Of a DNA stretch of 33,433 nucleotides, positions 9,799 to 18,224 are shown in pieces. The notes under the pieces were generated by a model. The model made no database searches, had not been told where the DNA came from, and saw only the letters and a program-made list of their open reading frames with translations. A program made the translations under genes and the position numbers. Source of the stretch: Nemertoderma westbladi (Eukaryota; Xenacoelomorpha; Nemertodermatida; Nemertodermatidae); NCBI GenBank assembly GCA_032718475.1, contig JAUCBJ010001990.1:1-33433 (forward strand). The letters run 5' to 3'. Every line of letters starts with the position of its first letter. The first letter of the stretch is position 1.

Positions 9799-10167
9799 AT
9801 CGATATCCAAGCACCAAGTAGGCCTAATACCTGAATACCGGTAGACTTAGGCCTATAGTTTTAATTGGTAGTTTTAAATAGTTCTAAATTTTAGCGCCGG
9901 CGCTGCACATCTTTGCGATGGCTTCCACTTCCGACGCCGGTCGTAATGCTGCGTCGAAGACTTTCGGCGCAAAGGCACAAGTAGCCTAAAACTTATCTAA
10001 AACTTCTCAAAAGGGAGTACCAGTACACATACAAGTAAGACACGGAACACACCTAGGTCTGTCAGTCTGTAGGTAGTGTAACTGTGTAGGCTCCAATGCT
10101 GAATTCAGGTATTGCTGTCTGGCTGTAGGCCTACTGGCTTATTGCGGAGTCTGGTTCCAAGTCCAAC
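9799..10167. promoter_or_regulatory. 5' region of the transposase remnant
   Basis: This is the upstream side of the minus-strand transposase remnant, with two TAGGCCTA palindromes and a GC-rich patch near 9895-9975. A promoter for the ancestral transposase should have been here; no individual element can be named. Confidence 0.3.
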
Positions 10168-10228
10168 TCGGCCGCCAAGTCAGAATTGTATCTGCACGTT
10201 GGCACGGCCTGTAATATAGTAGGCTATG

Positions 10229-10236
10229 GTAAATAT
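10229..10236. repeat. 8-bp target-site duplication, right
   Basis: GTAAATAT, identical to 8485-8492. Confidence 0.85.
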
Positions 10237-10374
10237 GTAACATTACAGGTAGGTATTATGCAAGGACCAAACAATGTATAAACTAATCAGTCATCCAACG
10301 TGCATCATCCTGGCTAATATTTTTATTGTAGGGAGGTATTTTTTAATATAATGTATACAATATGTAGGCCCGGG

Positions 10375-10420
10375 TGAGTGAGGGAGACTTGAACCCCAAA
10401 AGTTATAATCGCTCTAAAGG
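10375..10420 (-). repeat. Partial tRNA-like SINE head
   Basis: The minus strand reads TTTAGAGCG, then about 12 nt later GGGGTTCAAGTCTCCC, which resembles the D-arm end and T-arm (B box) of a tRNA. The stretch between is too short for a tRNA, so it is a degraded SINE or tRNA fragment. Confidence 0.4.
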
Positions 10421-12183
10421 ACAGATAAATGAATTTTTCAATGCCGTTTTAACTTTTTCACATTACATTTATGATTGCTATCATTATGTGAGAGTTTATA
10501 CAAATATAGATGGTCGTACACATGGTTCTCCCAACAAGAACTGAATAAATAATAGCTCATTAAAACCGCATTAAAATTCAACACGGGTAGGTACTTTTTA
10601 TTAATGATATTAATATCTTGTATAATTTTCAATCCAGGCACATATTAATTGTTTTCCTGTAATTCTATTGATGTGTGCCGCTTTCTGACGAAGTGGCATC
10701 TTGTTTAAGCTGTCAATCACCCAGTTGGCGGGCTACTAACTACATTGCAAAGAGGGAAGGAAGAGTTGGTTGGCTTGGTTTGGCTGGGTTTATCAAGACC
10801 TCTCTCTTTCTCTCTCTGGCCACTCCATTGTATTCATTCCCTATGTACAACTAGTTGTTCTGCTGTTGTTCTCACATAATCAAGTAACTCGCTAACAGAT
10901 GGTATACAAGTTAAAAACTTTTACTACGAAATCACGAAAACTTATCTGGATTAATAAATGTGTTACACCATAATTATATCATGGTGAAAATAAATACGGC
11001 CAGTGGTATAATGGTGATTTCAGTATAATATTTACACAATTGTTTAAAAGCAAATTAATAGATAGATATTTTTATTTGATTTCTCAAATATTTTAGGGTA
11101 AAACAATGCATTTCAAAGAAATTATTCTAGGTATTTCACATAGAATAGAGTGGATCAATTCCGCCACAAATAATTTAAAGGACAAACGCCCTTAACATGG
11201 TGTATTGATTGATGCTTTTATTCTTTTACCATAATAAAAATAAAGCAAATTTTTCATTTTTTTTACAGTGAAGGCGTGCCCCCTATACATATACAAGCCG
11301 TAAATTAAATCTAATTAGTAATCATATAATCAAGTAACTCGCTAACAGATGGTATACAAGTAAAAACTGTTGTGTAGCATTTTTTGGCGGTTTGACGATT
11401 TCTGGAAATTTTAATCATTACACGGAAATATCTACAAGACATGGTTTGTTGTTCCAAAAATTTGGTTTATGATTAAATTAAAGCAAGCTTGTCCCTTAAA
11501 TTAATAGGAACATTAGAAATATCTGCATGCGGTTTTGTGATATAAGTATTTATTCCAAATTTATCGGTTGGTATATAATTAGTGCGGGAAGGAAGACACT
11601 GACTGATCTTTTAATTAAAATTATTATTTCATGGAGATTAATATAGAAATAAATTATAGTGAGCAGTCGTTATACAATCCAAATGAAACTAAGATTTCAT
11701 AGAGACGAGTACTATAATTACACAATGAACCGTAATATACAGTAGTGTCATTTTCTGATGACACGGACCCACCCCCAGATTTTTCTACAAATCTTTATAA
11801 TATTGCTTGAAATTTGAAACACCACTAGTTCCACTCACCGTCGTTGACCTCATGAAGCCGGAATTTTCGATTTTGCCTTAAATTTTTTTTATAAGCGTTT
11901 TAAAAGTGTCTTTTGCGAAATCGCACCCTCTGTATCGTGGCCATTCTTCACATTAGTCGTAATTTTATCATATCAATAGAAAACTTGCGAAGGATTCGAA
12001 TTATGTAACAATAACTGAATTTCGTTGAGAAACAGCTGAGATATCGGTGTTCAAAGATTGCAAGAATTATTGTTCGCTGCAGGCCATTTATTCTATTTAA
12101 TAAATACACAAAATTCTGGAACGTGTTATTTATTTTATGAGTTGGTAGGCAACAGCGGAATGCCTCTGGACGCAAATCCCGTC
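10421..12183. other. Long non-coding stretch with a 36-bp direct repeat
   Basis: Bases 10876-10911 and 11326-11361 are identical (ATAATCAAGTAACTCGCTAA continuing to ATACAAGT), 450 bp apart, with weakly similar flanks. The segment also holds the 11988-12066 relative of 5417-5493. Short ORFs (67 and 86 codons) are AT-driven and show no motif. No RNA gene is seen. Confidence 0.45.
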
Positions 12184-12414
12184 TTGGCGAAATAATACCC
12201 CGCCTCAATGTTAAATTCTCATTTTAGGGAAAGGAGCAGGTTATAGTGGCACGTTATTTTAACCAAAACAATAAACTAAACACAATAGAACAGGTTACAG
12301 TTTTATTTTTGAAAGTAATCAGCTGTTATTTGCGTCCAATTTCCCCTGGAGAGCGATTAATTTTTATTGCGTCCAGTCCCCCCCCCCCCCCCCCCCCTCC
12401 CCTATCTGACTTTT
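12184..12414 (+). repeat. Dispersed repeat copy 2 with internal poly-C tract
   Basis: This is the second copy of the repeat at 6875-7102, in the same orientation, with the poly-C run after GCGTCCAG spanning about 12377-12396. The identical position of the run shows it is part of the repeat and expands in place. Confidence 0.65.
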
Positions 12415-12689
12415 GGAGGTGAAATAATTTTTTGCGCGCGATTTAATGTAGGAGGCCTTTAAAACCAAATGTAGGCCTATGCCATAAGAATGTCCAATAC
12501 AGATATAATTATATTACTTTTTGAAATATACTTTTTATGCCCTGTATTGTGTATAATTCCTTAAACGGTTAAATGCCCTAGGGGAGATATAATTTTATTA
12601 CATTTTATGCCAGCTGTACTTTTTTACTAATTTGCTCTGCAGTTCTCTATGTACACTACAGTAGGCCTACAAGACCACGTGCTGCGTCT

Positions 12690-13195
12690 TTTTGAGGAAG
12701 GTGATTCACACGCACTTCTCCAGTTTGTCGTTAGAGGGCGAATTGTCCGAAAGTGAAAACCCTCCTCCGTTTCCTTGATTTTAATCAGTATTCAACTGGC
12801 TGCTTATTTGTGGGACGGTACTCCATTTACACTTTCTACAGTTTGCCGGTAGAGGGCGAAATATCTGAAAGTGAAATCCTTCTCTCATTTCGTTATTAGT
12901 TATCTGAAACTTTCCACATATACATGCTAGACCGTAGATCAACAGCAGGTTTCGTCTTTGTTGGGCAGTAATCCCTCGACAGTTCTCCAGTCTACCGCTA
13001 GTGGGATGGAATTAAAACATTTTAGAAACATATTCAGTGTGAAAAGAAAACCTTCAGGCCTTTCGTATTTTTATTCTATTGTTTATAATCATTTCTTCAT
13101 GATTGATACCTGCCATATATATTCTAGACCTCATATTGAGTTTTGTGAGGTGTTACATCGACAGCACTTACCCAGTCTGCTTGTGGTAAAGTGAT
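12690..13195. repeat. Degenerate array of CAGTnTGnCGnTAGAGGGCG motifs
   Basis: Related blocks occur at about 12719-12755, 12838-12875, 12987-13005 and 13172-13190, the first two reading CAGTTTGTCGTTAGAGGGCG and CAGTTTGCCGGTAGAGGGCG and each followed by a GAAAGTGAAA box. Spacing is 118-185 bp. The core resembles the vertebrate and insect CTCF consensus, but no binding is shown. The last two blocks are strongly diverged. Confidence 0.4.
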
Positions 13196-13375
13196 TAGGT
13201 TACTTGCTTAGATTTTGCTTATAATTCTTTCGAGTTGACACTTAACATAAGTTTATGTCACGTGCTGCGCTAAGGCACCACTTCGTCTATAATCAGATCA
13301 TATTTAATTTCCGAAAATATTATCCTGAGAGAACAAGAACCCTGGGATGCACAGTAGATGATAGTGAACTTTGCT

Positions 13376-13700
13376 TGTTTGGTTAACTGTTCTCCTATTG
13401 AGCGGCAACAGCTCAATCTCTCGTCCCAGGAGTTTCATAACTTGCTCGCCATGCAGTATGCACTGTCAGCTGGTGCCGCATTATTGTCATTCGTAGAAGT
13501 GCAGCGAGAACCAGAGTGGTTAGGGAGGCGGATTCGCGGAATATGGCAACACAGACTGAGGCGTTGCTTGAATATAAGGAAGGATCATTGACGCCATATC
13601 ATACATTGACCGCAGCACTGCTGTATTTCCTGCAGAATCGGAAGTGTTCAATGCACGCAAGTACATGCATGAACAGCCAAAAGCCAAAAAAGTGTTAGGC
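13376..13700 (+). pseudogene. Decayed LINE ORF2 C-terminal fragment
   Basis: Two overlapping frames carry successive pieces of a LINE C-terminal region: QEFHNLLAMQYAL and FVEVQREP in one, then READSRN, QTEALLEYKEG, LTAALLYFLQNRKCSM in the next. The order matches the segment after the RT in a LINE family common in marine invertebrates, where a Cys/His-rich stretch normally follows the LAMQY-type block; that stretch is deleted here. At least one frameshift near 13515 separates the parts. It is a different family from the LINE at 66-2289. Confidence 0.55.
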
Positions 13701-14004
13701 GATTTATGTACTGTATGTGTACAGTAGGTACACTCCCTAATGCGACCTGACAACCCAGCTGGCCACCAATACTGATGTTACATACCTGGCAGTTGTTAAT
13801 AAACAAAAGGTGGTAATAGTATTTCACTTTCAGTCTCAGAGTTTAGTGTATCGCCTCGCCACTAGATGAGGTAAAAAAATATTTTATATTTAATGGGATG
13901 GGAACCCCTGACGGGATAAATTTATAAAACTAAACTAAACTGCAACAAAATAATTAGTTATATGGGTTGTTTAACTCACTCAACCCCGAACGTTAATCTT
14001 ACAC
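13701..14004. other. Spacer between LINE remnant and MIF4G gene
   Basis: No ORF or repeat is recognised. The segment is AT-rich and lies on the 3' side of the minus-strand MIF4G gene. Confidence 0.35.
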
Positions 14005-14039
14005 ATAAAATTGTGATTGGCAACCAATCACAATTTTAT
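14005..14039. terminator. 16-bp perfect hairpin with poly(A) signal, 3' of the MIF4G gene
   Basis: ATAAAATTGTGATTGG (14005-14020) and its exact reverse complement (14024-14039) flank the 3-nt loop CAA. On the minus strand AATAAA (14040-14035) overlaps the first arm, about 170 nt past the MIF4G stop codon, so it is a plausible cleavage and polyadenylation region. Whether the hairpin matters for 3'-end formation is unknown. Confidence 0.45.
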
Positions 14040-14205
14040 TATAAATTCTAAACCGATATATATACTGACTCATTTACAGTTAAAATAAAAGAAAAAACAA
14101 CTTCACATCACATGGTGACAATAAGAAGAAGGTCTATTATTGCAACAGTTAATTTCTTGATTAAATCGCGAATAAGAAAATATAAAATCCAGAATTAATT
14201 TATAT

Positions 14206-15108
14206 TCAAATATCGGCGTAAAAGAGAAGATCGTCGGGATGTAAGTCGGTGAAACCCCGATTGTATTCCTCCAAGAGTTTCAGCAACAACATCCGTTCCT
14301 TAACCCCGGACTCAGCTCGAATAATAGTCTCTCTCACCGCCCCCATGACGTGGGCGATCTTGGAGCGAGCTACCTCCACCAGTAGCGCCCCGACAGAGGC
14401 GCATTGCGCGGTGAGACACCGGATCTCGGCCGGGGTTGAACCCTCGCCCACCATCCCGAGAAGCAACTCGCAAACAGCCAAACCCAGAGCGTGTATTGGT
14501 TGATCAGCCAAGCGACAGCCTTGAAACAGCTGACAAATAAATGTAGCGAAGGCCAACCAACGGGGAGAGTTTGATTTACGAATCGAGAGATTCGATTTAA
14601 ACTCCTGCTGTAGGATATTGAGCAACTCGTTCCTAAACAGAACGTTTTCGTACGAAACTTCGAACAATCTCGCGCACATTTTCGCGCAGAATTCTGCTAG
14701 TTCGATGTTCTCTAAGGCGACTGAATGGAGGGCTGTAGCCAACTGTACTACATCGTTGGTACCGGTAATACTTTCCCTACAGATATCGGATAACTGCTCT
14801 GGGGAGTACTGCAACGTCCGGATTGCAACTATTGTTTGTGGTATAGTTAGCGAGAGTTTGGCGTCAGCGAGGGCCGGAGGGCTGATGGAAGGGGCGTTGG
14901 ATGTGGGGAGTTTGGGTCTACGGAGGTGTCCAGACCAGCCGCGTCCGCTAGCGGATGCGCTCGTTGCGTCGCCGGTTCCGCCGACATCCACGGCGATGGA
15001 TAAACCGTCGTAGGAACACTGGGGTTGGTTTAATCCACCTGGTAACGGCGCTCCGTCCAATAAGAATTTAAAGCCACGAGCTCGGCCGCGCGCCGCCATC
15101 GGAATCAT
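14206..15108 (-). CDS. MIF4G-domain protein, MIF4GD/CTIF-like
   Basis: This 300-residue intronless ORF has a low-complexity Gly/Arg/Ser N-terminus (residues 1-80) and an all-helical MIF4G-type domain (about 88-290). Matching features are LLNILQQEF, then about 15 residues later RWLAFATFICQLFQ, a helix with PIHALGLAVCELLL, RCLTAQCASVGALL and a final LLLKLLEEYNRGF, the same succession seen in MIF4GD (SLIP1) and in the C-terminal domain of CTIF. Such proteins bind mRNA-associated factors (SLBP, cap-binding complex, eIF4A or DDX19-type helicases) and act in translation or mRNA turnover. There are two candidate starts, Met1 and Met3/4 (MAARGRARG), both with weak context. Intronlessness suggests a retrocopy or a naturally single-exon gene. 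The domain assignment is fairly secure; the exact orthology is not. Confidence 0.75.
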   Translation of the reverse strand: MIPMAARGRARGFKFLLDGAPLPGGLNQPQCSYDGLSIAVDVGGTGDATSASASGRGWSGHLRRPKLPTSNAPSISPPALADAKLSLTIPQTIVAIRTLQYSPEQLSDICRESITGTNDVVQLATALHSVALENIELAEFCAKMCARLFEVSYENVLFRNELLNILQQEFKSNLSIRKSNSPRWLAFATFICQLFQGCRLADQPIHALGLAVCELLLGMVGEGSTPAEIRCLTAQCASVGALLVEVARSKIAHVMGAVRETIIRAESGVKERMLLLKLLEEYNRGFTDLHPDDLLFYADI

Positions 15109-15330
15109 GCAAAATTTATATCCAATAGCACTGCAGTACCTGCTGACCTGTAGTACTGTAGTACAGCTGTGCAGCAGTAGGCCTACAGTCCAGCAGTCTG
15201 AAAGTAGAACCGGTTAATTAATTCGTTAAAAGGGTTAGGCCTAATAAAATACAGTACAGCAGTAAGCTACAGAAAAATTACAGTATTACTATTATTACCT
15301 ACGGAAGTATTGTCTAGTAGTATTATCTAT
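15109..15330. promoter_or_regulatory. Upstream region of the MIF4G gene
   Basis: This is 5' of the minus-strand gene, rich in CTGTAGTACTGTAG-like words and with two TAGGCCTA palindromes. No TATA box or other promoter element is clear. Confidence 0.3.
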
Positions 15331-15569
15331 GGAAGCCCATTACGGTCACCATGTGTATAAATATCAAAGATGTGTTTCAGATGCCAGAATTGCAAAAGAA
15401 TGTTCACAGTCCGCCAATTCAAACGTACAGCATGGCCGTAAAACCAATGATAAGTTTTTAAAGATATAATTTGTAAATTTACATCAGCACTTTTGCCACC
15501 TGCTGTAAAATTTTGTCACTGCTGTGAATTTAGAACTGATGTAATTTTGAGATTATTTTAGGAAATATA
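15331..15569 (+). repeat. 240-bp dispersed repeat, left copy
   Basis: It starts GGAAGCCCATTACGGTCACC and ends TTTTAGGAAATATA, and is the reverse complement of 32593-32833 with about 93% identity by eye. Its inner part contains TTTACATCAGCAC and CTGATGTAA words that form a partial palindrome. The two copies sit in opposite orientation around the BEL element and its flanks. Confidence 0.75.
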
Positions 15570-15606
15570 CACTCATAAATACATTAGTGTTGAAAAACAC
15601 ATTTGT

Positions 15607-15704
15607 GTTTTTAAAAATATCATTTGTAAATTCACATCAGGTCTTGCTACCTGCTGTAAATATTGTCATTGCTGTGAATTTACAACTGATGTAATTTTGA
15701 AATT
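15607..15704 (+). repeat. Partial tandem copy of the 240-bp repeat
   Basis: It repeats 15455-15557 about 150 bp downstream (TTTGTAAATTCACATCAG, CTGCTGTAAATATTGTCATT, GCTGTGAATTTACAACTGAT) with several substitutions. Confidence 0.6.
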
Positions 15705-15804
15705 AGTCTGTTAGTCACGCTTTATAATCTGGTTAAAATTAACCTCAACAAACAATAATCCGAATGTCATTTGTAGTTTTTACTTTTCGGCTGTTCAGCA
15801 GTAT

Positions 15805-17042
15805 TGTTCGCGCTTTTTGACCTTTAGCAGTTTAACCTGCCAATTTTCATTGTCTTTTTGTATATCAATTATTTAATGTACTGAAGTTACATCAGCCGAG
15901 GCCAGCCTGTGCGCGACCATTCACCCACAGTTAAAAGAGACTGGATTCGGATGCTTTGATAGTGATTGCAGTGTAGACCTACTGTATTATTCGATTGATC
16001 GTTAATATATAATCTCTGACAATATATTTACTTTCGGGGAAATATTAACAGTTCCTTTAGGACGTGGCGCTTTAAGTATAAAACAGAGTTATGACTTATA
16101 CTAATCACAACTGGATGGCTACTGAGTTTCGTAAAAGGCGCATTCTTTAGGAGATGCTTTATTAACCTTCACACTACTTCACACTAGTTCACACTACTGC
16201 GCACTGATCTGCCGACCGTCACTGAATTTGATCATATATAAGGAGGATCGCAACTGACACATGTAGGGATTATGAAATAGCATTCAATTCACACAAAAAC
16301 CACTATAATGTAAGTCGCAGTTGCTGCCGGTAAACCTGTTCCTCTAACCTTTAGTAATCAAGAAGATTGAGGGTTTTATGATTATTCATCGGTATTCTCC
16401 AAATATATCAGCAATATACACCAACATAACACCAAGTAATAACAGAATCAAATAATGCGGTGAACAGTCAGTATGTGTTACTTATGCAGTGTTCCATGTG
16501 CAGCAATGCATGTATTGCGGTGTGATGCGGTAGTTGAATCGCGTTGCGTAGTGCCGCGTTGTTTCAGTGATTCAGATATGAAGTATGATTCAGCAATGAT
16601 TCAGTTAATAGTTTTACGTTCTTGTAATCAAAGCCATCTGATGTTTCTGATGTTTAGGTCAAAGTCTGAAACTTCTACAGAAGTACAGAAGAATCTCTAA
16701 GCCGATGTTCGGAGGCTCAGAAAAGGTAAACAAAGACCGTAATGCATTGCGCGGTTTTCCGTAGGCCTCTGTACAAGATAAAATGAAAATCGCTCTGATT
16801 GGCTGAGCTGAGCGAGCTGAACAAAGAGATGTGCCACGTTTACAGTAAATCAGCTGACAGATTTCGTCATCTGAGTTACAGTCTTTAGAGTATTAAGCGC
16901 ATTGCGGAGAAAATGGCTTGTTATGTCCACTAAAACACCTTCACGGTACATTGCGGAGAAAATGGCTTGTTATGTCCGCTAAAACACCTACACAGTATAT
17001 TGCGGAGAAAAATGACCTGTTATATCCGCAAAAGCTTTTACA
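15805..17042 (-). repeat. 3' LTR of the BEL/Pao element (candidate)
   Basis: This is a direct copy of 30527-31706. On the element strand it begins TGTAAAAGCTTTTGCGG and ends GCGCGAACA, giving the canonical TG...CA ends. Similarity to the other copy is about 85-90% in good blocks, for example around GTTCCTTTAGGACGTGGCGC. Near the start (16900-17042) are three tandem units of about 50 bp with ATTGCGGAGAAAATGGCTTG. The flanking sequence outside (15800-15804) does not match that of the other copy, so no target duplication is seen. I infer an LTR from position, ends and orientation. Confidence 0.65.
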
Positions 17043-17053
17043 CCGCTCCCAGA
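17043..17053 (-). other. Candidate polypurine tract
   Basis: Immediately before the TG of the 3' LTR the element strand reads TGGGAGCGG, a purine run with one C. A polypurine tract in this position primes plus-strand DNA synthesis in LTR retroelements. Confidence 0.4.
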
Positions 17054-17135
17054 AAATGGGATTTAATTCTATAAAATATAAAAAATCACAGTTTCTAAAA
17101 TATATAAATACTCTAAACAGTTAGTCCTTCTTACG

Positions 17136-17528
17136 CTAACGGCGTTTACGCAGTTTTTTGAGGCTAGCGAGAGTCCTTTTCTCTTTGGGGCGAGCCACTT
17201 TACTAGGAGGGCTATAACTCCTGGGTGAAGGGTGCAATACAATTGCACCGGAAGGTTTAGGATGACGGTCGGTGTATCTGCCGGTCGAGGTACTCGGTTG
17301 ATCGGTATCAACCTCAGTGGAACGAGGTCGAACAACCTTCAGAGCGCGTTTCAAGACAGCAGCTCTTACTGGTCCCCGACGATTCGTCTGCACAAGAGCG
17401 GTAGGTGGACCGTGTGTAGTGAGAAATTTCCTCGGTTTGATTGTTCTTTCCGACTCGCGTTCTCGGGCTCTGTCGAAATCGATATGCTTCTCTCGAGCTG
17501 ATTTTCCTCCGCTTGTCGTTGGAAGCAT
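17136..17528 (-). CDS. Accessory ORF C: very basic 130-residue protein, unknown function
   Basis: The ATG at 17528 has an in-frame stop 12 to 15 nt upstream, which fixes the start. The protein is unusually rich in Arg, Lys, Pro and Ser, with several basic clusters and a C-terminus of SLKKLRKRR. No signal peptide, membrane segment or known fold is visible; nucleic-acid binding or nuclear localisation would fit the composition but is inference. It is the last gene of the element, 49 bp after accessory ORF B and about 90 bp before the LTR. Base composition resembles the gag-pol genes rather than the AT-rich spacers. Confidence 0.6.
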   Translation of the reverse strand: MLPTTSGGKSAREKHIDFDRARERESERTIKPRKFLTTHGPPTALVQTNRRGPVRAAVLKRALKVVRPRSTEVDTDQPSTSTGRYTDRHPKPSGAIVLHPSPRSYSPPSKVARPKEKRTLASLKKLRKRR

Positions 17529-17577
17529 TCGTCTAAAACTCGTTTAGAGAGTAGGGTCTTCCAAGTTCGATATCTTC

Positions 17578-18189
17578 TTAGAGATTCTGGATTTCCCGAT
17601 CGAACTGAGATAAAGCTAATTCGTTTACCGCTTGGACTTGCTGCTGCAATTTACATTTCTCTAAACAATCGTAGGTTCCTTTTCCGATCTTTTGTCGAAT
17701 AGTGTCTAACGCGTTGCGTACAACTCTCTCCTCCACCTCGGTGACAGGTTGTATCGGGGTTAAACCGGGACGATTATACGGGTTTAACGGCAATATTAAA
17801 TGTCCGCGTCCCAATCCGGCTAGGTAGGATGGTCGAATATCTAGGGAGCCCACAACCGGAGTGCCACCGACTAATTGTTCGGGTAACACTAGATCTTTGA
17901 ACAATGAGTACAGCTCAGGAGGATCCGTCATACTATTAGGATCAAGAGTATGAGGTTTCACCAGGGAATGAGGAGATCTGACTGAGTATTCCGGAACTCT
18001 GATCATAGGTTTATTTAAGGATTGTTTGAGTCGAGCGAGTGTGGGTGATACATCGAACAAGTTTCGCTCGAAACTCCCGTAAATATAGCGAGTAAAACTG
18101 TGTTTAGCGCAACGTCTCCGCGGATGTTTGTCTTTCCATTTGTTGGTTGGGTCTAGGGCATTCATCGTAATAATACCAAAGACGCACAT
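17578..18189 (-). CDS. Accessory ORF B: 203-residue protein, unknown function
   Basis: It is not recognised. The protein has a basic stretch near the N-terminus (KWKDKHPRRRCAKHSFTRYI), a Pro-rich middle containing RPSYLAGLGRGH and LNPYNRPGLTPIQP, and a helical C-terminus with ERVVRNALDTIRQKI and QQQVQAVNELALSQFD. There is no hydrophobic membrane segment, so it is not an envelope glycoprotein. The same frame stays open upstream of the ATG for about 60 nt, overlapping the end of accessory ORF A, so translation may begin earlier or by frameshift from ORF A. It lies in the env position of the BEL element. Confidence 0.6.
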   Translation of the reverse strand: MCVFGIITMNALDPTNKWKDKHPRRRCAKHSFTRYIYGSFERNLFDVSPTLARLKQSLNKPMIRVPEYSVRSPHSLVKPHTLDPNSMTDPPELYSLFKDLVLPEQLVGGTPVVGSLDIRPSYLAGLGRGHLILPLNPYNRPGLTPIQPVTEVEERVVRNALDTIRQKIGKGTYDCLEKCKLQQQVQAVNELALSQFDREIQNL

Positions 18190-18224
18190 CTTGTAGGGGA
18201 AACGCGGGTGATCTTTCTCCAGTT

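Larger units (their letters stand above)
8493..10228. mobile_element. P-element-type DNA transposon, internally deleted (1,736 bp)
   Basis: The ends are 61-bp inverted repeats (8493-8553 and 10168-10228) with only two mismatches, starting CATAGCCTACTATATTACAG; P elements likewise begin with CA. Perfect 8-bp duplications flank it. Inside, on the minus strand, are a THAP DNA-binding-domain remnant and a P-transposase insertion-domain remnant, in the order expected, but the catalytic RNase-H-like regions are missing. It is therefore a non-autonomous derivative. The near-perfect inverted repeats and target duplication point to a fairly recent insertion. Confidence 0.85.

Noticed and set aside
14249-15013. 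Plus-strand ORFs of 84 and 131 codons
   Set aside because: Antisense shadows of the MIF4G gene.
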